Source: Nocardia cyriacigeorgica
GTDB lineage: Bacteria > Actinomycetota > Actinomycetes > Mycobacteriales > Mycobacteriaceae
Length of the DNA stretch: 64,000 bases
Reading direction: 5' to 3'
Assembly (NCBI RefSeq): GCF_010868145.1
Contig: NZ_JAAGUY010000005.1
Span: forward strand, 186,001-250,000
The notes under the pieces were generated by a model that saw only the letters and a list, made by a program, of their open reading frames with translations, made no database searches and was not told the DNA's origin. The translations under genes were made by a program, and so were the position numbers. Each line of letters starts with the position of its first letter. The first letter of the stretch is position 1. Of this stretch, positions 29,636 to 38,280 are shown piece by piece.

Positions 29636-30430
29636 ATGACACGGTCGGCACTTCCGGAAACGTGCGCCGAAACACCCGTGGCGAAGCTGTGGCTGCGGCC
29701 GGGGCATGCGGTCTATCTGGGGCCGAGCCTCGGACTGGCCGCACATTCCACCGCGATCGCTTCACTCGGTGTCGGTATCGATGCGCCGTTTCGGGTCCGG
29801 GTCGGCGACGGGTCCGATATCACCGCGCGTAGTTTCCTGTTCCGCGCCAGGGTGACCCACCATCTGGTCGACAGCGACGGCCGGATGTTGTTCTGCTTCT
29901 TCGACCCGACCTCCGCGCGGGTGGCCCGGTGCCTGGGTGGGATGACACGGTCGGTCGGTGGGTATTCGGTCGATCACGCCAACGAGGCCGACATCATCGC
30001 ACTGTGCCGGGACCCGGTACCCGATGTCGGACGGCTACTGGAGCTGGCAAGCATCCCTGTACCCGCGGTGTGTGACCCGCGGATCGCTGCGGTCGCCGCC
30101 GCCATCCGTGCCGATCCGGCGCGCGCACAGCGCGCACCGGAAAGCGCCGGTCTCGCTGGGCTTTCCACCTCGCATTTCCTGCGCACCTTCACCGAGCAGA
30201 CCGGCACCAGTTTCCGGCGCTACGTCCAATGGGCCCGCATGTTGCAGGTGGCGCGGGCCTATGCGGCAGGACATGATCTGACCCGCGCCGCGGTCGACGC
30301 AGGCTTCGCCTCACCCTCGCACTTCAGCGATACGTTCCGGGCGATGTTCGGGCTCACCCCGACCGCCTTCATCGGGATCGGCGGCGATATGCAGATCATC
30401 GACGACGAGGTGTCCCCGCAACCGGTGTGA
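29636..30430 (+). CDS. AraC-family transcriptional regulator
   Basis: A 264-residue regulator. The N-terminal region looks like a small cupin or AraC sensor domain (LWLRPGHAVYLGPSLGLAAHSTAIASLGVG). The C-terminal two-helix-turn-helix domain includes LAGLSTSHFLRTFTEQTGTSFRRYVQWARMLQVARAYAAG and VDAGFASPSHFSDTFRAMFGLTPTAF. Only 38 bases separate it from the divergent alpha/beta hydrolase, which it probably controls. Inducer unknown. Confidence 0.88.
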   Translation: MTRSALPETCAETPVAKLWLRPGHAVYLGPSLGLAAHSTAIASLGVGIDAPFRVRVGDGSDITARSFLFRARVTHHLVDSDGRMLFCFFDPTSARVARCLGGMTRSVGGYSVDHANEADIIALCRDPVPDVGRLLELASIPVPAVCDPRIAAVAAAIRADPARAQRAPESAGLAGLSTSHFLRTFTEQTGTSFRRYVQWARMLQVARAYAAGHDLTRAAVDAGFASPSHFSDTFRAMFGLTPTAFIGIGGDMQIIDDEVSPQPV

Positions 30431-30733
30431 TTACCCGCCGAGCAGCAGCCCGAGCCACGCCAGCAGTACACCGATCGCGCCGCCCGCGAGCACCCAGCGG
30501 GTGACAGGTGCCGACCGCCAGCGCCATGCGGTGGGCGCAACCCCGCCGACCGCGACCAGGTTGACCGCCACCGACAGCAGCGGATGGACCTCGGCCAGTG
30601 CGGCGCCGAAAGCGTAGACCGCGACCGTCGTGAGGGCAGCGACCAGCACCGTCACAGTGATACCCGCCGACCACGGGGTCGGGTCCTGGTAGTCGCGGCA
30701 GGGCCCGTAGGGGCCGTTCGACAGATCGCTCAT
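30431..30733 (-). CDS. DUF2537 membrane protein
   Basis: A 100-residue protein. A short polar N-terminus (SDLSNGPYGPCRDYQDPTPW) is followed by three predicted transmembrane helices. It matches the actinobacterial DUF2537 family, which in mycobacteria sits next to the SpoU methylase gene. Its ATG at 30733 overlaps the stop of that gene (ATGA), so the two are co-translated. Function unknown. Confidence 0.8.
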   Translation of the reverse strand: MSDLSNGPYGPCRDYQDPTPWSAGITVTVLVAALTTVAVYAFGAALAEVHPLLSVAVNLVAVGGVAPTAWRWRSAPVTRWVLAGGAIGVLLAWLGLLLGG

Positions 30734-31542
30734 GTCGTCCTCACGCGTTCATAGAACGCCATCGCGGCCGCGGTCGCCACATTCAGCGAATCGGTGCCAG
30801 GGCTCATCGGGATGCGCGCGCGGACGTCGGTGGCCGCCATGGCGGTCTCGGTCAGTCCTGGCCCCTCGGCGCCGAGCAGCAGCGCTACCCGATCGCCGGT
30901 CATGGCCGTCGCGAGATTCACCGCCGCCGGATTCGGCGTCAACGCGATGATCTGGAACCCTTCGCGGCGCAGAATGTCCAGACCGTCGGGCCAGTCCGGG
31001 ACGCGCGCGAACGGCACTCGCAGCACATGCCCCATCGAGACCCGCACGGCCCGCCGATACAGCGGGTCGGCGCAGCGCTCGCCGAACAGAATGGCGTCGG
31101 CGCCGAGCCCGGCCGCATTGCGGAACATCGAGCCGAGGTTCTCGTGGTCGTTCACGCCCTCGAGGACGGCGACGGTGCGCGCGCCTGCGATGACCTCGTC
31201 GAGGGTGCGTTCGGGTGGCCGGTGCGCGACGGCCAGCACGCCACGGTTGAGGTGGAAGCCGACCACCTCGGCCATGACCTCGGCCGAGGCCCGGAAGTAG
31301 GGCGCGTCGATCTGCTCGAGGTCGGCGGCCAGTTCCGTGCATCGCTTCGCGGTACCGAGCAGCGCGTGCGGGCGGAACGGCGACTCCAGCATCCGCTGTA
31401 CGACCACCACGCCCTCGGCGATCACCAGTCCCTTGCCGCCGGGACGGTCGGGCCTGCGATCGACCGACTTCAGATCCCGGAAGTCGTCGACCCGCGGATC
31501 GCTCACGTCGTCGATATCCACAACCACCGCCACGCCCGACAT
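30730..31542 (-). CDS. SpoU/TrmH-family RNA 2'-O-ribose methyltransferase
   Basis: A 270-residue SPOUT-fold methyltransferase that methylates ribose 2'-OH in tRNA or rRNA. The N-terminal substrate-binding domain (GKGLVIAEGVVVVQRMLES) precedes the knotted SAM-binding domain: EGVNDHENLGSMFRNAAGLGADAILF, ALLLGAEGPGLTE and RARIPMSPGTDSLNVATAAAMAFYE. These are the three SpoU motifs. The exact RNA target is unknown. The ATG at 31542 is the likely start, but its ribosome-binding site is close; GTG codons just inside are alternatives. Confidence 0.9.
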   Translation of the reverse strand: MSGVAVVVDIDDVSDPRVDDFRDLKSVDRRPDRPGGKGLVIAEGVVVVQRMLESPFRPHALLGTAKRCTELAADLEQIDAPYFRASAEVMAEVVGFHLNRGVLAVAHRPPERTLDEVIAGARTVAVLEGVNDHENLGSMFRNAAGLGADAILFGERCADPLYRRAVRVSMGHVLRVPFARVPDWPDGLDILRREGFQIIALTPNPAAVNLATAMTGDRVALLLGAEGPGLTETAMAATDVRARIPMSPGTDSLNVATAAAMAFYERVRTT

Positions 31543-31611
31543 CCTGCCAATCGCGCGGCGTCCGGCCCGACCCACCCCGAAACGTGCGGCCCACCGAGAA
31601 TCAGTGTGGAT

Positions 31612-32589
31612 TCATCGGGGTCCGTGTGTGTTGAGGACGACAACCGGTTCGGTGGCGAAACGGCCGGCCCTATCGAGGTCGATCAACGCCGCAAAAGCCT
31701 TCGCTGTGTATGTCATCTCGAGTGCGAGACCGGCGTCGGCTGCCACCTTGGCCGCCTCCGCCGCGGCGGCCGTCACGTGCCCGTATCCCGGCCCGAGCCA
31801 GCCGTACTCGGTATCAATGTCCGCCGCGGCGTCGTCGACGTGGGCACCATGCGAGTTCAGTAGACGGGCGGTCTTGCCGGCCAGGCGGGTGAGGGTAACG
31901 CTGTCGAGCGGCAGCGTGTCGTTGACGACCACGCCGAGCACCCGGGTGCGCAGCCCGGCCAGCCGCAGGCCGAGCGCGAGGCCCGCCGCGGTGCCGCCGG
32001 AGCCGACCGCCGTCACGATGTATCCAGGCTCGGGCACGGCGCCGGCGGCGACTTGATCGGCCAGCTCGAGTGCCGTCTCCACATGACCGAGCACGCCAAG
32101 CGCCGATGAGCCACCGGCAGGCAGGTAGTACGGCGGCCGGCATCGGTGTGAATGTCGAACGAACAGCCACGGCGCGATGGCGATCAGGCGGGCTTTGGAG
32201 TGCGCGAAGTGCAGTGACGCGCCGGACTCACGCAGCCGTTGCAGCTGACGCCGGATGTGGTCGTCGACGGGCTGGTCGATCAACCCCAGCGCGGTGTGGA
32301 TGCCGTACGCACGGGCGTACAGCGCTGTGGCCAGGCCCCAGTTGGTGCCGAGGCCGCCGACGGTCAGGATCGTGTGGGTGCCTCGCCGATGCGCGTCGGG
32401 CAACAGCCATTCCAGCTTCCGCACCTTGTTGCCACCCCACCCGCCACGGCCGTACCCGCTCTCGTCCTTGACCCAGACAGGCGAGCGCAATCCTCGGCAG
32501 TTGATTTCACGCACGGGCGTCGGACCGTCGCCGAGCCGGTCATACGGCAGCGACAGATGCGGGAATCTCTTGTGCAGCAGGCTGTTCAT
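31612..32589 (-). CDS. PLP-dependent ACC deaminase / D-cysteine desulfhydrase-family enzyme
   Basis: A 325-residue fold-type II PLP enzyme. The cofactor lysine is in WGGNKVRKLEWLL, and a phosphate-binding loop GSGGTAAGLALGLRLAG is present. The family deaminates 1-aminocyclopropane-1-carboxylate or removes sulfide from D-cysteine. The N-terminal SLPYDRLGDGPTPVREI is more like the D-cysteine desulfhydrase branch. It is convergent with the eis operon's neighbour set and stands alone; specific activity not assignable from sequence. Confidence 0.82.
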   Translation of the reverse strand: MNSLLHKRFPHLSLPYDRLGDGPTPVREINCRGLRSPVWVKDESGYGRGGWGGNKVRKLEWLLPDAHRRGTHTILTVGGLGTNWGLATALYARAYGIHTALGLIDQPVDDHIRRQLQRLRESGASLHFAHSKARLIAIAPWLFVRHSHRCRPPYYLPAGGSSALGVLGHVETALELADQVAAGAVPEPGYIVTAVGSGGTAAGLALGLRLAGLRTRVLGVVVNDTLPLDSVTLTRLAGKTARLLNSHGAHVDDAAADIDTEYGWLGPGYGHVTAAAAEAAKVAADAGLALEMTYTAKAFAALIDLDRAGRFATEPVVVLNTHGPR

Positions 32590-32660
32590 TGACTACCGCC
32601 GTCTTCAGGGCCGATCCACGTGCCGCCGAGACGGGCTCCGGCATTGCCGCATGACATCCC

Positions 32661-32677
32661 GTCCGACAATGTTGGAC
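32661..32677. promoter_or_regulatory. Imperfect palindrome, possible operator
   Basis: GTCCgACAATGTtGGAC: 17 nt with matching arms except one pair. It lies in the 293-bp region between the divergent PLP enzyme and eis genes. No regulator gene adjoins, and nothing else convincing was found in this gap. Confidence 0.3.
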
Positions 32678-32882
32678 CAATGACCAAATTCTCGATGCGG
32701 CGGACTATATTCCGGACCACGCGGCACCGCAACAGCGAGCTCACGAACACGTCGCAGACCGTCGGCGCCCAGTTATCAGGTCGGCGACGCGTGAAACCAT
32801 GAGCATCCTCGCGGAACTCTCACCGGCGTGATCGCAAAGAAATCGAGTGCGCGTCCGGTCGTCGAGATGGCATCGTCGGTAC

Positions 32883-34088
32883 ATGGCCATCCAGGACGAA
32901 GTCGTGATCCGGTCGGCGACACCCGCCGATGCTGACGCCATCAAGCTCCTGCTCGAGGTGAGTTTCGCGACGCGCACCTCACCGGAGGAAAACGAACACA
33001 GTCCGCGGCTGTTCCCGCTGGAGCAGGCGCTGGTCGCCGAGACGGGCGGCCGGGTCGTCGGGCACACCCAGTCCGCCACGATGACGGTCACCGTCCCCGG
33101 TGGCCACGAGGTCTCCGCGGCCGGGATCTCCGGCGTCGCCGTGGCGCCAACCCATCGACGCCGCGGCATCCTGCGCGCCATGTACACCGAGCAGCATCGG
33201 CGCACCGAGGCCGCCGGGCTGCCGCTGACCATATTCACCGCGAGCGAGGGCGGGATCTACGGACGCTTCGGCTACGGACCCGCTGTGGTCGAGAAGAGCA
33301 TCCGGGTGAACCGGCGTGCGGCGGCGTTCCTGCCGTCGGCACCGGATCCGGGTGGGGTCGACGTGGTAGCGCTGCCCGCCGCCGGCGAGGCGATCCGGGC
33401 CGTCTACGACCGTTGGCGTCGCGTGGTCCCCGGTGCACAGGTGCGTCCCGATGCCGCCTGGGCGATTCGCTTCGGTGATCCCGAACGTTTCCGCGGCGGC
33501 GGCACCGACCTGTTCGTGCTGCTGCATCCCGACGGTTACGCGCTGTACCGCTATCGTCACGGCCCCGACGGTTCGGTGGTCGAGGTGGTCGAACTGCGCA
33601 CTGTGACCACCGACGCCCACGCCGCGCTGTGGCGCGCCCTGCTCGGCCTGGATCTGGTGGATCGGATCGAGGCCGTGGTCACTGACGGCGACCCGCTCGA
33701 GTATCTGCTGACCGATCCGCGGCTCGTTCGGACCACCGGCCGTTACGACGGATTGTGGTTGCGGCTCATGGACGTTCCCGCCGCCCTGTCGGCGCGCTCC
33801 TATCACTCCGACCTGGACGTGGTGCTCGCGGTGCACGATCCCTTCCGCGAGGCGGGCGGCACCTTCGCGCTGCGGGTCCGTGACGGCGTCGCCGAATGCG
33901 CGCCGACCGACCGGGATGCCGAGCTGGAACTCGGGATCGACGTGCTCGGCAGCCTGTATCTGGGCGCACATCCGGCGCGCGGATTCGCCGCGGCGAACCG
34001 GCTGCGAACGAAGGATTCCGGCGTGGTGCGTGCCGTGGACCAGGCATTCGCCGCCGAACGTGATGCCGAACTCGGCTGGTTCTTCTGA
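32883..34088 (+). CDS. eis: Eis-type GNAT N-acetyltransferase
   Basis: A 401-residue enhanced-intracellular-survival acetyltransferase. The N-terminal GNAT domain has the acetyl-CoA loop VAVAPTHRRRGILRAM (about 86-100). A second GNAT-like domain and a sterol-carrier-like C-terminal domain follow. The catalytic pair known from mycobacterial Eis is present: Tyr126 (EGGIYGRFGYGPA) and the C-terminal carboxylate of the final Phe (AELGWFF). Eis enzymes multiply acetylate aminoglycosides and lysines of proteins; the native substrate here is unknown. The ATG at 32883 was chosen to match family length. The yccF gene follows 63 bases later. Confidence 0.9.
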   Translation: MAIQDEVVIRSATPADADAIKLLLEVSFATRTSPEENEHSPRLFPLEQALVAETGGRVVGHTQSATMTVTVPGGHEVSAAGISGVAVAPTHRRRGILRAMYTEQHRRTEAAGLPLTIFTASEGGIYGRFGYGPAVVEKSIRVNRRAAAFLPSAPDPGGVDVVALPAAGEAIRAVYDRWRRVVPGAQVRPDAAWAIRFGDPERFRGGGTDLFVLLHPDGYALYRYRHGPDGSVVEVVELRTVTTDAHAALWRALLGLDLVDRIEAVVTDGDPLEYLLTDPRLVRTTGRYDGLWLRLMDVPAALSARSYHSDLDVVLAVHDPFREAGGTFALRVRDGVAECAPTDRDAELELGIDVLGSLYLGAHPARGFAAANRLRTKDSGVVRAVDQAFAAERDAELGWFF

Positions 34089-34151
34089 GCAGGAGCACGC
34101 CAGGTGCCTCAGGGGGATGCAAACCCCGGTCGATCCTGGCATGCTCGAATC

Positions 34152-34568
34152 ATGCAGGTGATCCGGCTCATCCTCAATATCCTCTGGCTGATCTTCGCCG
34201 GATTCTGGATGGCGGTCGGCTACCTGATCGCGGCGGTGATCTGCTTCATTCTCATCATCACCATCCCCTTCGGCGTCGCCGCACTGCGCAATGCCGCCTA
34301 CGTACTGTGGCCGTTCGGACGCACCACCGTGGACAAGCCGGGCGCCGGTGCGGGCTCGCTGATCGGCAACATCATCTGGTTCGTGGTCGCGGGCTGGTGG
34401 CTGGCACTCGGCCATCTGCTCACCAGCATCCCGCTGTTCATCTCGATCATCGGCATTCCGTTCGGCTGGGCGAACCTGAAGCTGATCCCGCTCGCGCTGT
34501 TCCCGCTGGGCAAGGACATCGTGGATTCGGATCAGGCATTCGCCCCGAACTACCGCTATTCGTCCTGA
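34152..34568 (+). CDS. YccF-family inner-membrane protein
   Basis: A 138-residue membrane protein with two copies of the YccF domain: LNILWLIFAGFWMAVGYLIAAVICFILIITIPFGVAALR, and IIWFVVAGWWLALGHLLTSIPLFISIIGIPFGWANLK. Each copy contributes a hydrophobic pair of helices ending in IPFG. Function unknown in all bacteria. The start at 34152 lies in the in-frame region just before the first copy. Confidence 0.88.
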   Translation: MQVIRLILNILWLIFAGFWMAVGYLIAAVICFILIITIPFGVAALRNAAYVLWPFGRTTVDKPGAGAGSLIGNIIWFVVAGWWLALGHLLTSIPLFISIIGIPFGWANLKLIPLALFPLGKDIVDSDQAFAPNYRYSS

Positions 34569-34611
34569 GTTACCGGGCGTAGCCCGTCGTCAGACCGCGC
34601 ATGGCCGGAGG

Positions 34612-34656
34612 GAATGCGGAGGTACGCCTTATAGCGAATGCGGAGGTACGCCTTAT
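34612..34656 (+). repeat. Two tandem copies of a 21-bp repeat at the 3' end of marR
   Basis: GAATGCGGAGGTACGCCTTAT occurs at 34612-34632 and again at 34636-34656. The second copy overlaps the marR stop codon. The inner 14 bp ATGCGGAGGTACGC also occurs, inverted, upstream of marR (35144-35157). Confidence 0.85.
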
Positions 34657-35090
34657 TCGGATTCGGCGACGATCTGCTTCATGATCGTGACCGCGCGCGA
34701 CAGCACATCGAGCTGATCCGGGGTCAGGCTGGCGAGCTGGTCGGTCATCCATGCCTCACGGGCGCTGGCCTCATCGGCGATCAACGCACGGCCCGTCGCC
34801 GACAGCGACACGATGATCTGCCTGCCATCGGTCGGATGTGGTTTGCGTGCCACCAGACCGAGATCGGTGAGCGAGGCGATGACCCTGGTCATCGACGGCG
34901 GCTGCACCCGCTCCCTGGCGGCGAGAGCACCGGGGGTCATGGCACCGTCGCGGTGCAGGGTGGCCAGCACCGAGAGCTGGGTCAACGAGATCTGCGAATC
35001 GGTCCGTCGCCCGCGCAGATGCCGCGTCAAACGCACGACCGCCAGCGACAGCTCACCCGCGAGCTCCCGAACATCCGATGGCGTTGTCAC
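34653..35090 (-). CDS. MarR-family transcriptional regulator (Rv0880 type)
   Basis: A 145-residue winged-helix regulator. DNA-binding core: SLTQLSVLATLHRDGAMTPGALAARERVQPPSMTRVIASLTDLGLVARKPHPTDGRQIIVSLS, with the DxR wing motif. Dimerisation helices lie at both ends. It probably responds to a small phenolic or lipophilic ligand. The GTG at 35090 was chosen because TATCGT lies 8 nt upstream and the length then matches the mycobacterial relative; ATG 35126 is the alternative. It is divergent from the DUF2530 gene. Confidence 0.87.
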   Translation of the reverse strand: MTTPSDVRELAGELSLAVVRLTRHLRGRRTDSQISLTQLSVLATLHRDGAMTPGALAARERVQPPSMTRVIASLTDLGLVARKPHPTDGRQIIVSLSATGRALIADEASAREAWMTDQLASLTPDQLDVLSRAVTIMKQIVAESE

Positions 35091-35098
35091 AGTTGTGC

Positions 35099-35104
35099 AC
35101 GATA
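35099..35104 (-). promoter_or_regulatory. -10 element (TATCGT) of marR, leaderless
   Basis: On the minus strand TATCGT ends 8 nt before the GTG at 35090 and supports that start over ATG 35126. Confidence 0.45.
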
Positions 35105-35143
35105 CGGGACAGTGCCCCGAGTTCATGCATGTTCGCCCGGTCC

Positions 35144-35157
35144 GCGTACCTCCGCAT
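35144..35157 (-). repeat. Inverted copy of the 14-bp marR-flanking repeat
   Basis: GCGTACCTCCGCAT is the exact reverse complement of the ATGCGGAGGTACGC core found twice at the 3' end of marR. It lies in the marR/DUF2530 divergent promoter region and could be a regulator site. Confidence 0.7.
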
Positions 35158-35221
35158 CAGCTGCTGCCATGCCCCCAGGCCGACAACCGACTTCGTCGTC
35201 GGCGTCCACTAATCTGGCAGC

Positions 35222-35461
35222 GTGACCCAGAAGGTTCCGCAGATCCCACCGCGACTCACCGATCCTCGGCCTGTCCTCGCGGTCGGCAGCGCGTTGTGGG
35301 CGCTGGCCACGGTGGTGGTGTTCCTGAGCGGAGACCGATGGGAGACGGCGCGGCCGGTCTGCCTGATGGGGCTTGCGGTCGGGTTGCTCGGGTACACGAT
35401 CTTCTTCATTCAGCGGCGCGGTGCGCGCCGCGGCGACAAGGGTGCGCAGACCGGGCTCTGA
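35222..35461 (+). CDS. DUF2530 small membrane protein
   Basis: A 79-residue protein with two transmembrane helices: VLAVGSALWALATVVVFLSG, and VCLMGLAVGLLGYTIFFIQ followed by a basic RRGARRGDKG tail. It matches the actinobacterial DUF2530 family. TAATCT (35210-35215) lies 6 nt before the GTG at 35222, a leaderless arrangement. It is divergent from marR and ends 16 bases from the convergent ceramidase gene. Function unknown. Confidence 0.8.
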   Translation: MTQKVPQIPPRLTDPRPVLAVGSALWALATVVVFLSGDRWETARPVCLMGLAVGLLGYTIFFIQRRGARRGDKGAQTGL

Positions 35462-35477
35462 GCTCGGCTCGATCGGG

Positions 35478-37520
35478 TCAGCGGATATCGAATTCGTCGC
35501 TGGTGCCGGTGATCGGTGTCAGTGATCCATCGGCACCGCGCCGATCGGCGAAATGCTGGAATCGGTACCGGCCGGGCGTCGCATCGCCCGGAATATCCCA
35601 GGTGAACCGGGCCACCGAGATGCCGGGACCGGGTGAGCTCCAATGGAACCGCACCGCCCATTCACCCTCGTTGGCCACCCGCTCCCAGCGGCCGGACCCC
35701 GTACGCCGCTGCACTTCGAGGAAGGTGCCGTTGCGGCGGGGATTGTGTTTCGGATGCGCCGAGACGAATTCGACTTCGGCGCGGGTCCCGAGTGCGCAGA
35801 CGGACGCCGGCTGCACCAGCACGTCGCCGAAGCCCCGGCCCGGTGGAGTGACATCCGGTCCGGGTGCGGGAACGAAGTTCGGTTGCATGCCGGATACATC
35901 ACGCGGCGCGGGGCCACGCGCGATCTGCTGACGGGCCGCGAAGGCCGTTGCCAGTCGGGTGAATTCCTGCTGGTAGGCGCACAGGGTGTAGCGGCCGTAC
36001 AGCGTCGAGGCGCCCTCGTACTGCTGGGCGTCGTACTCCTCCGGCGTGGTCACGTATTCGTGATAGGCGTTGGCGTACCCCTGCATCAGTACCTGCCCGA
36101 TGTCCACGCCGAGTGCCGCGGCGACCGCTCGGCGCACCCGCAGGCCGGACACAATGGTGAACTCACCACCCGCCGCCGCGAGATACAGCTCACCGATGCG
36201 GACCAGCTGGATCGGCAGCACATTCGGCACCCACGGCACCGGCGGCAACAGACCGAGCGGTGCGGCGATCGCCTTGGGCGCCTGCGCATCGGCGAGCCAG
36301 GCGGGCGCAGGTGCGTTCGGATCACCGACCGCGGACAGGAACGGGTTGGTGACGCCCTCCGGCACCGGCCCACCCGGCAGGCCAGGGCCGTCCTCGACAC
36401 TGCCTGCGATGAGCGAAACACCCGCCGCGGCCGGCGAGGTGCGGCGTGGTCGGCCGTCCGGGGTGAAGTGGCCGTCGACGGCGATATCGGCCAGATCGAT
36501 GTAACACAGCATTGCGTCGACCGGCCCGTCGATCGATGTCGCCGCCGACAGCGCGGACTTCGCGGCGCGGTATTGCCGATCACCGAGGATGCGGGTGTTG
36601 TCGAATTCGTTGTCTGTCGGCCCGGAACCTGGCCGCAGATTCAGATTCGGTGACATATCACCGGAATTGGTCTGCGCGAAGGCCGCGATGAAGTCGGCTT
36701 TGCCATCGAGATATCGCACACCGTGCTCGGTGTGTTCGAAGCTGAACGAGGCGTAACCCTTGTTGTCCGAGCTGATCAACCGGTTCTTGTTGGTCATCGA
36801 AGTGTTGTGTGTGGCGAACCAGGTGATGGCGCCGACCTCACGCCCACCCTTGCGCAGCGACAACACCGTGACCGCCGGGTCGATGGCATCCGGGAAGTGC
36901 CGCTTATCGGCTTCAGGATTGCGGTCGAAGGCGATTCGAGACCGGTTGACGCTGGCATCGTGCAGCTGTGCGCGCCCCAGCGCGAGCGAGCCGGGGCCCA
37001 GATCGGCATGCGCGGCGGCGATGGCCTCGACGATGCCCTGCACCTCGGCGTCGTAGACCTGCTGCTGGAATCCGAGAATGGACAGGTTGTAGGCGTAGTC
37101 GTGGGCGGAACCACCGCAGGTGGCGTGCGAATGCGTCGAGGTCAGCAGCACGTTCTGCTCGGTGTACAGATCGCCGAATCGGCTGGCGAGCTCGAGCACG
37201 ACGCCGCGGTGCACGGATTGGAAGACCATGCCGTTGTCGGCGACAACGTAGACGATCCTGCGGCCACCGGCGGCGATGATGAACGCCCTTGCGCGCGGTC
37301 GCAGGTGAATGCCCGCGGTGGTCTGGTCCTGCTGGGAGTAGCCCATCATGCCGCACTCCGCGGCAGGACCGGTGATGTCGGACAGGCCCGCGCCGATCTC
37401 GTACTCGCCGGGCTCCGCGCCTGCCGATGCCGCGAACACACCCGACAGCCCGGGCACCGCCGCGAGTGCGGCCGAGCCCACCGCAGCCCGGGCGAGCATC
37501 GTCCTGCGCGTTACCGACAT
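35478..37520 (-). CDS. Tat-exported neutral/alkaline ceramidase
   Basis: A 680-residue secreted neutral/alkaline non-lysosomal ceramidase, which hydrolyses the amide bond of ceramide to sphingoid base and fatty acid. A twin-arginine signal (SVTRRTMLARAAVGSAALAAV, residues 2-22) is cleaved near ASAGAEP. The catalytic domain carries GAGLSDITGP, NVLLTSTHSHATCGG (zinc site) and FAQTNSGDMSPNLN, which contains the serine nucleophile region. A C-terminal immunoglobulin-like domain (FVSAHPKHNPRRNGTFLEVQRR) follows. The ATG at 37520 has AGGGAG at good spacing; the frame continues upstream to 37745 through the palindrome and is not coding. Divergent from tetR, which probably controls it. Host lipid use is a plausible role. 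Confidence 0.9.
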   Translation of the reverse strand: MSVTRRTMLARAAVGSAALAAVPGLSGVFAASAGAEPGEYEIGAGLSDITGPAAECGMMGYSQQDQTTAGIHLRPRARAFIIAAGGRRIVYVVADNGMVFQSVHRGVVLELASRFGDLYTEQNVLLTSTHSHATCGGSAHDYAYNLSILGFQQQVYDAEVQGIVEAIAAAHADLGPGSLALGRAQLHDASVNRSRIAFDRNPEADKRHFPDAIDPAVTVLSLRKGGREVGAITWFATHNTSMTNKNRLISSDNKGYASFSFEHTEHGVRYLDGKADFIAAFAQTNSGDMSPNLNLRPGSGPTDNEFDNTRILGDRQYRAAKSALSAATSIDGPVDAMLCYIDLADIAVDGHFTPDGRPRRTSPAAAGVSLIAGSVEDGPGLPGGPVPEGVTNPFLSAVGDPNAPAPAWLADAQAPKAIAAPLGLLPPVPWVPNVLPIQLVRIGELYLAAAGGEFTIVSGLRVRRAVAAALGVDIGQVLMQGYANAYHEYVTTPEEYDAQQYEGASTLYGRYTLCAYQQEFTRLATAFAARQQIARGPAPRDVSGMQPNFVPAPGPDVTPPGRGFGDVLVQPASVCALGTRAEVEFVSAHPKHNPRRNGTFLEVQRRTGSGRWERVANEGEWAVRFHWSSPGPGISVARFTWDIPGDATPGRYRFQHFADRRGADGSLTPITGTSDEFDIR

Positions 37521-37559
37521 CACAGACTCCCTTCGATCAGATGGCAGCGAACCACACAT

Positions 37560-37575
37560 CTGGACGATCGTCCAG
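37560..37575. promoter_or_regulatory. 16-bp perfect palindrome, probable TetR operator
   Basis: CTGGACGATCGTCCAG lies 40 nt upstream of the ceramidase ATG and 59 nt upstream of tetR. It shares TGGACG-NN-CGTCCA with a second site at 51185-51198, and both are preceded by AC on the minus strand. Confidence 0.75.
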
Positions 37576-37634
37576 TACCAAATTTCCGGGTCGGCGAATT
37601 GACTGTTCGCGTCGCGAGCGCTTAACTCGCTCAC

Positions 37635-38261
37635 GTGTCCTCCCGATTGAGCGTCGAAGAACGACGGGCCCACCTTATCGAGGCCGCGATCGGCCTTGCC
37701 GAGAAAAAGGGTGTAGCGGGCGTGACCACGCGCGATGTCGCGCAAGCGGCAGGCGTGTCGCTAGGTGTGGTGCATTACTGTTTCGAAAACAAGGACGCGC
37801 TGATGACCGAGCTGGTCAAAGCGCTCTCGATGGAATTGCGCGATTCCGTCGACGCCAATGAAACGGTATGGCAGGACGCAGGAACCGGAAAAGCGGCCCT
37901 GCAATCTTTGGTACGTGCGGGTCTGGAACTCATGTGGCTCAACATCGAAGCCACACCGGAACGTCAGCTGCTCACCTACGAGACCACCACTTACGCGCTG
38001 CGCGAGGGCGAGCAGACGCCCGCGAAATTGGCGATCGCGCGAGAGCAGTACGCGTTCAACGATTCGACGGTCGCCGACATCCTCGACCACGCGCGCGACG
38101 CGACGTCGACGGAATGGTCGGTGCCGGTGCAGACCTTGTCGCGATTCACCCTGAGCGTGATCGATGGGATCGTGCTGCGCTGGCTGGTGGACAACGACAG
38201 CGAGAGTGTGCGCACGCAGCTGGACGTCCTCAGCGAGATGCTGAGCACCTACGCGAAATAA
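37635..38261 (+). CDS. TetR-family transcriptional regulator
   Basis: A 208-residue regulator. The N-terminal helix-turn-helix domain is ERRAHLIEAAIGLAEKKGVAGVTTRDVAQAAGVSLGVVHYCFENKDALMTEL. The C-terminal ligand domain (QLLTYETTTYALREGEQTP ... TLSRFTLSVIDGIVLRWLVDN) resembles BetI/AcrR-type sensors. Start GTG 37635. It is divergent from the ceramidase with a perfect palindrome between, so it probably represses ceramidase and itself; a lipid, fatty acid or sphingoid ligand is an attractive but untested guess. Confidence 0.9.
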   Translation: MSSRLSVEERRAHLIEAAIGLAEKKGVAGVTTRDVAQAAGVSLGVVHYCFENKDALMTELVKALSMELRDSVDANETVWQDAGTGKAALQSLVRAGLELMWLNIEATPERQLLTYETTTYALREGEQTPAKLAIAREQYAFNDSTVADILDHARDATSTEWSVPVQTLSRFTLSVIDGIVLRWLVDNDSESVRTQLDVLSEMLSTYAK

Positions 38262-38280
38262 CACGGTCGCCGCGACCGGA

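Noticed and set aside
32620..32802. 60-codon frame between the PLP enzyme and eis
   Set aside because: No ribosome-binding site, -10 element or recognisable sequence; very basic shadow composition.
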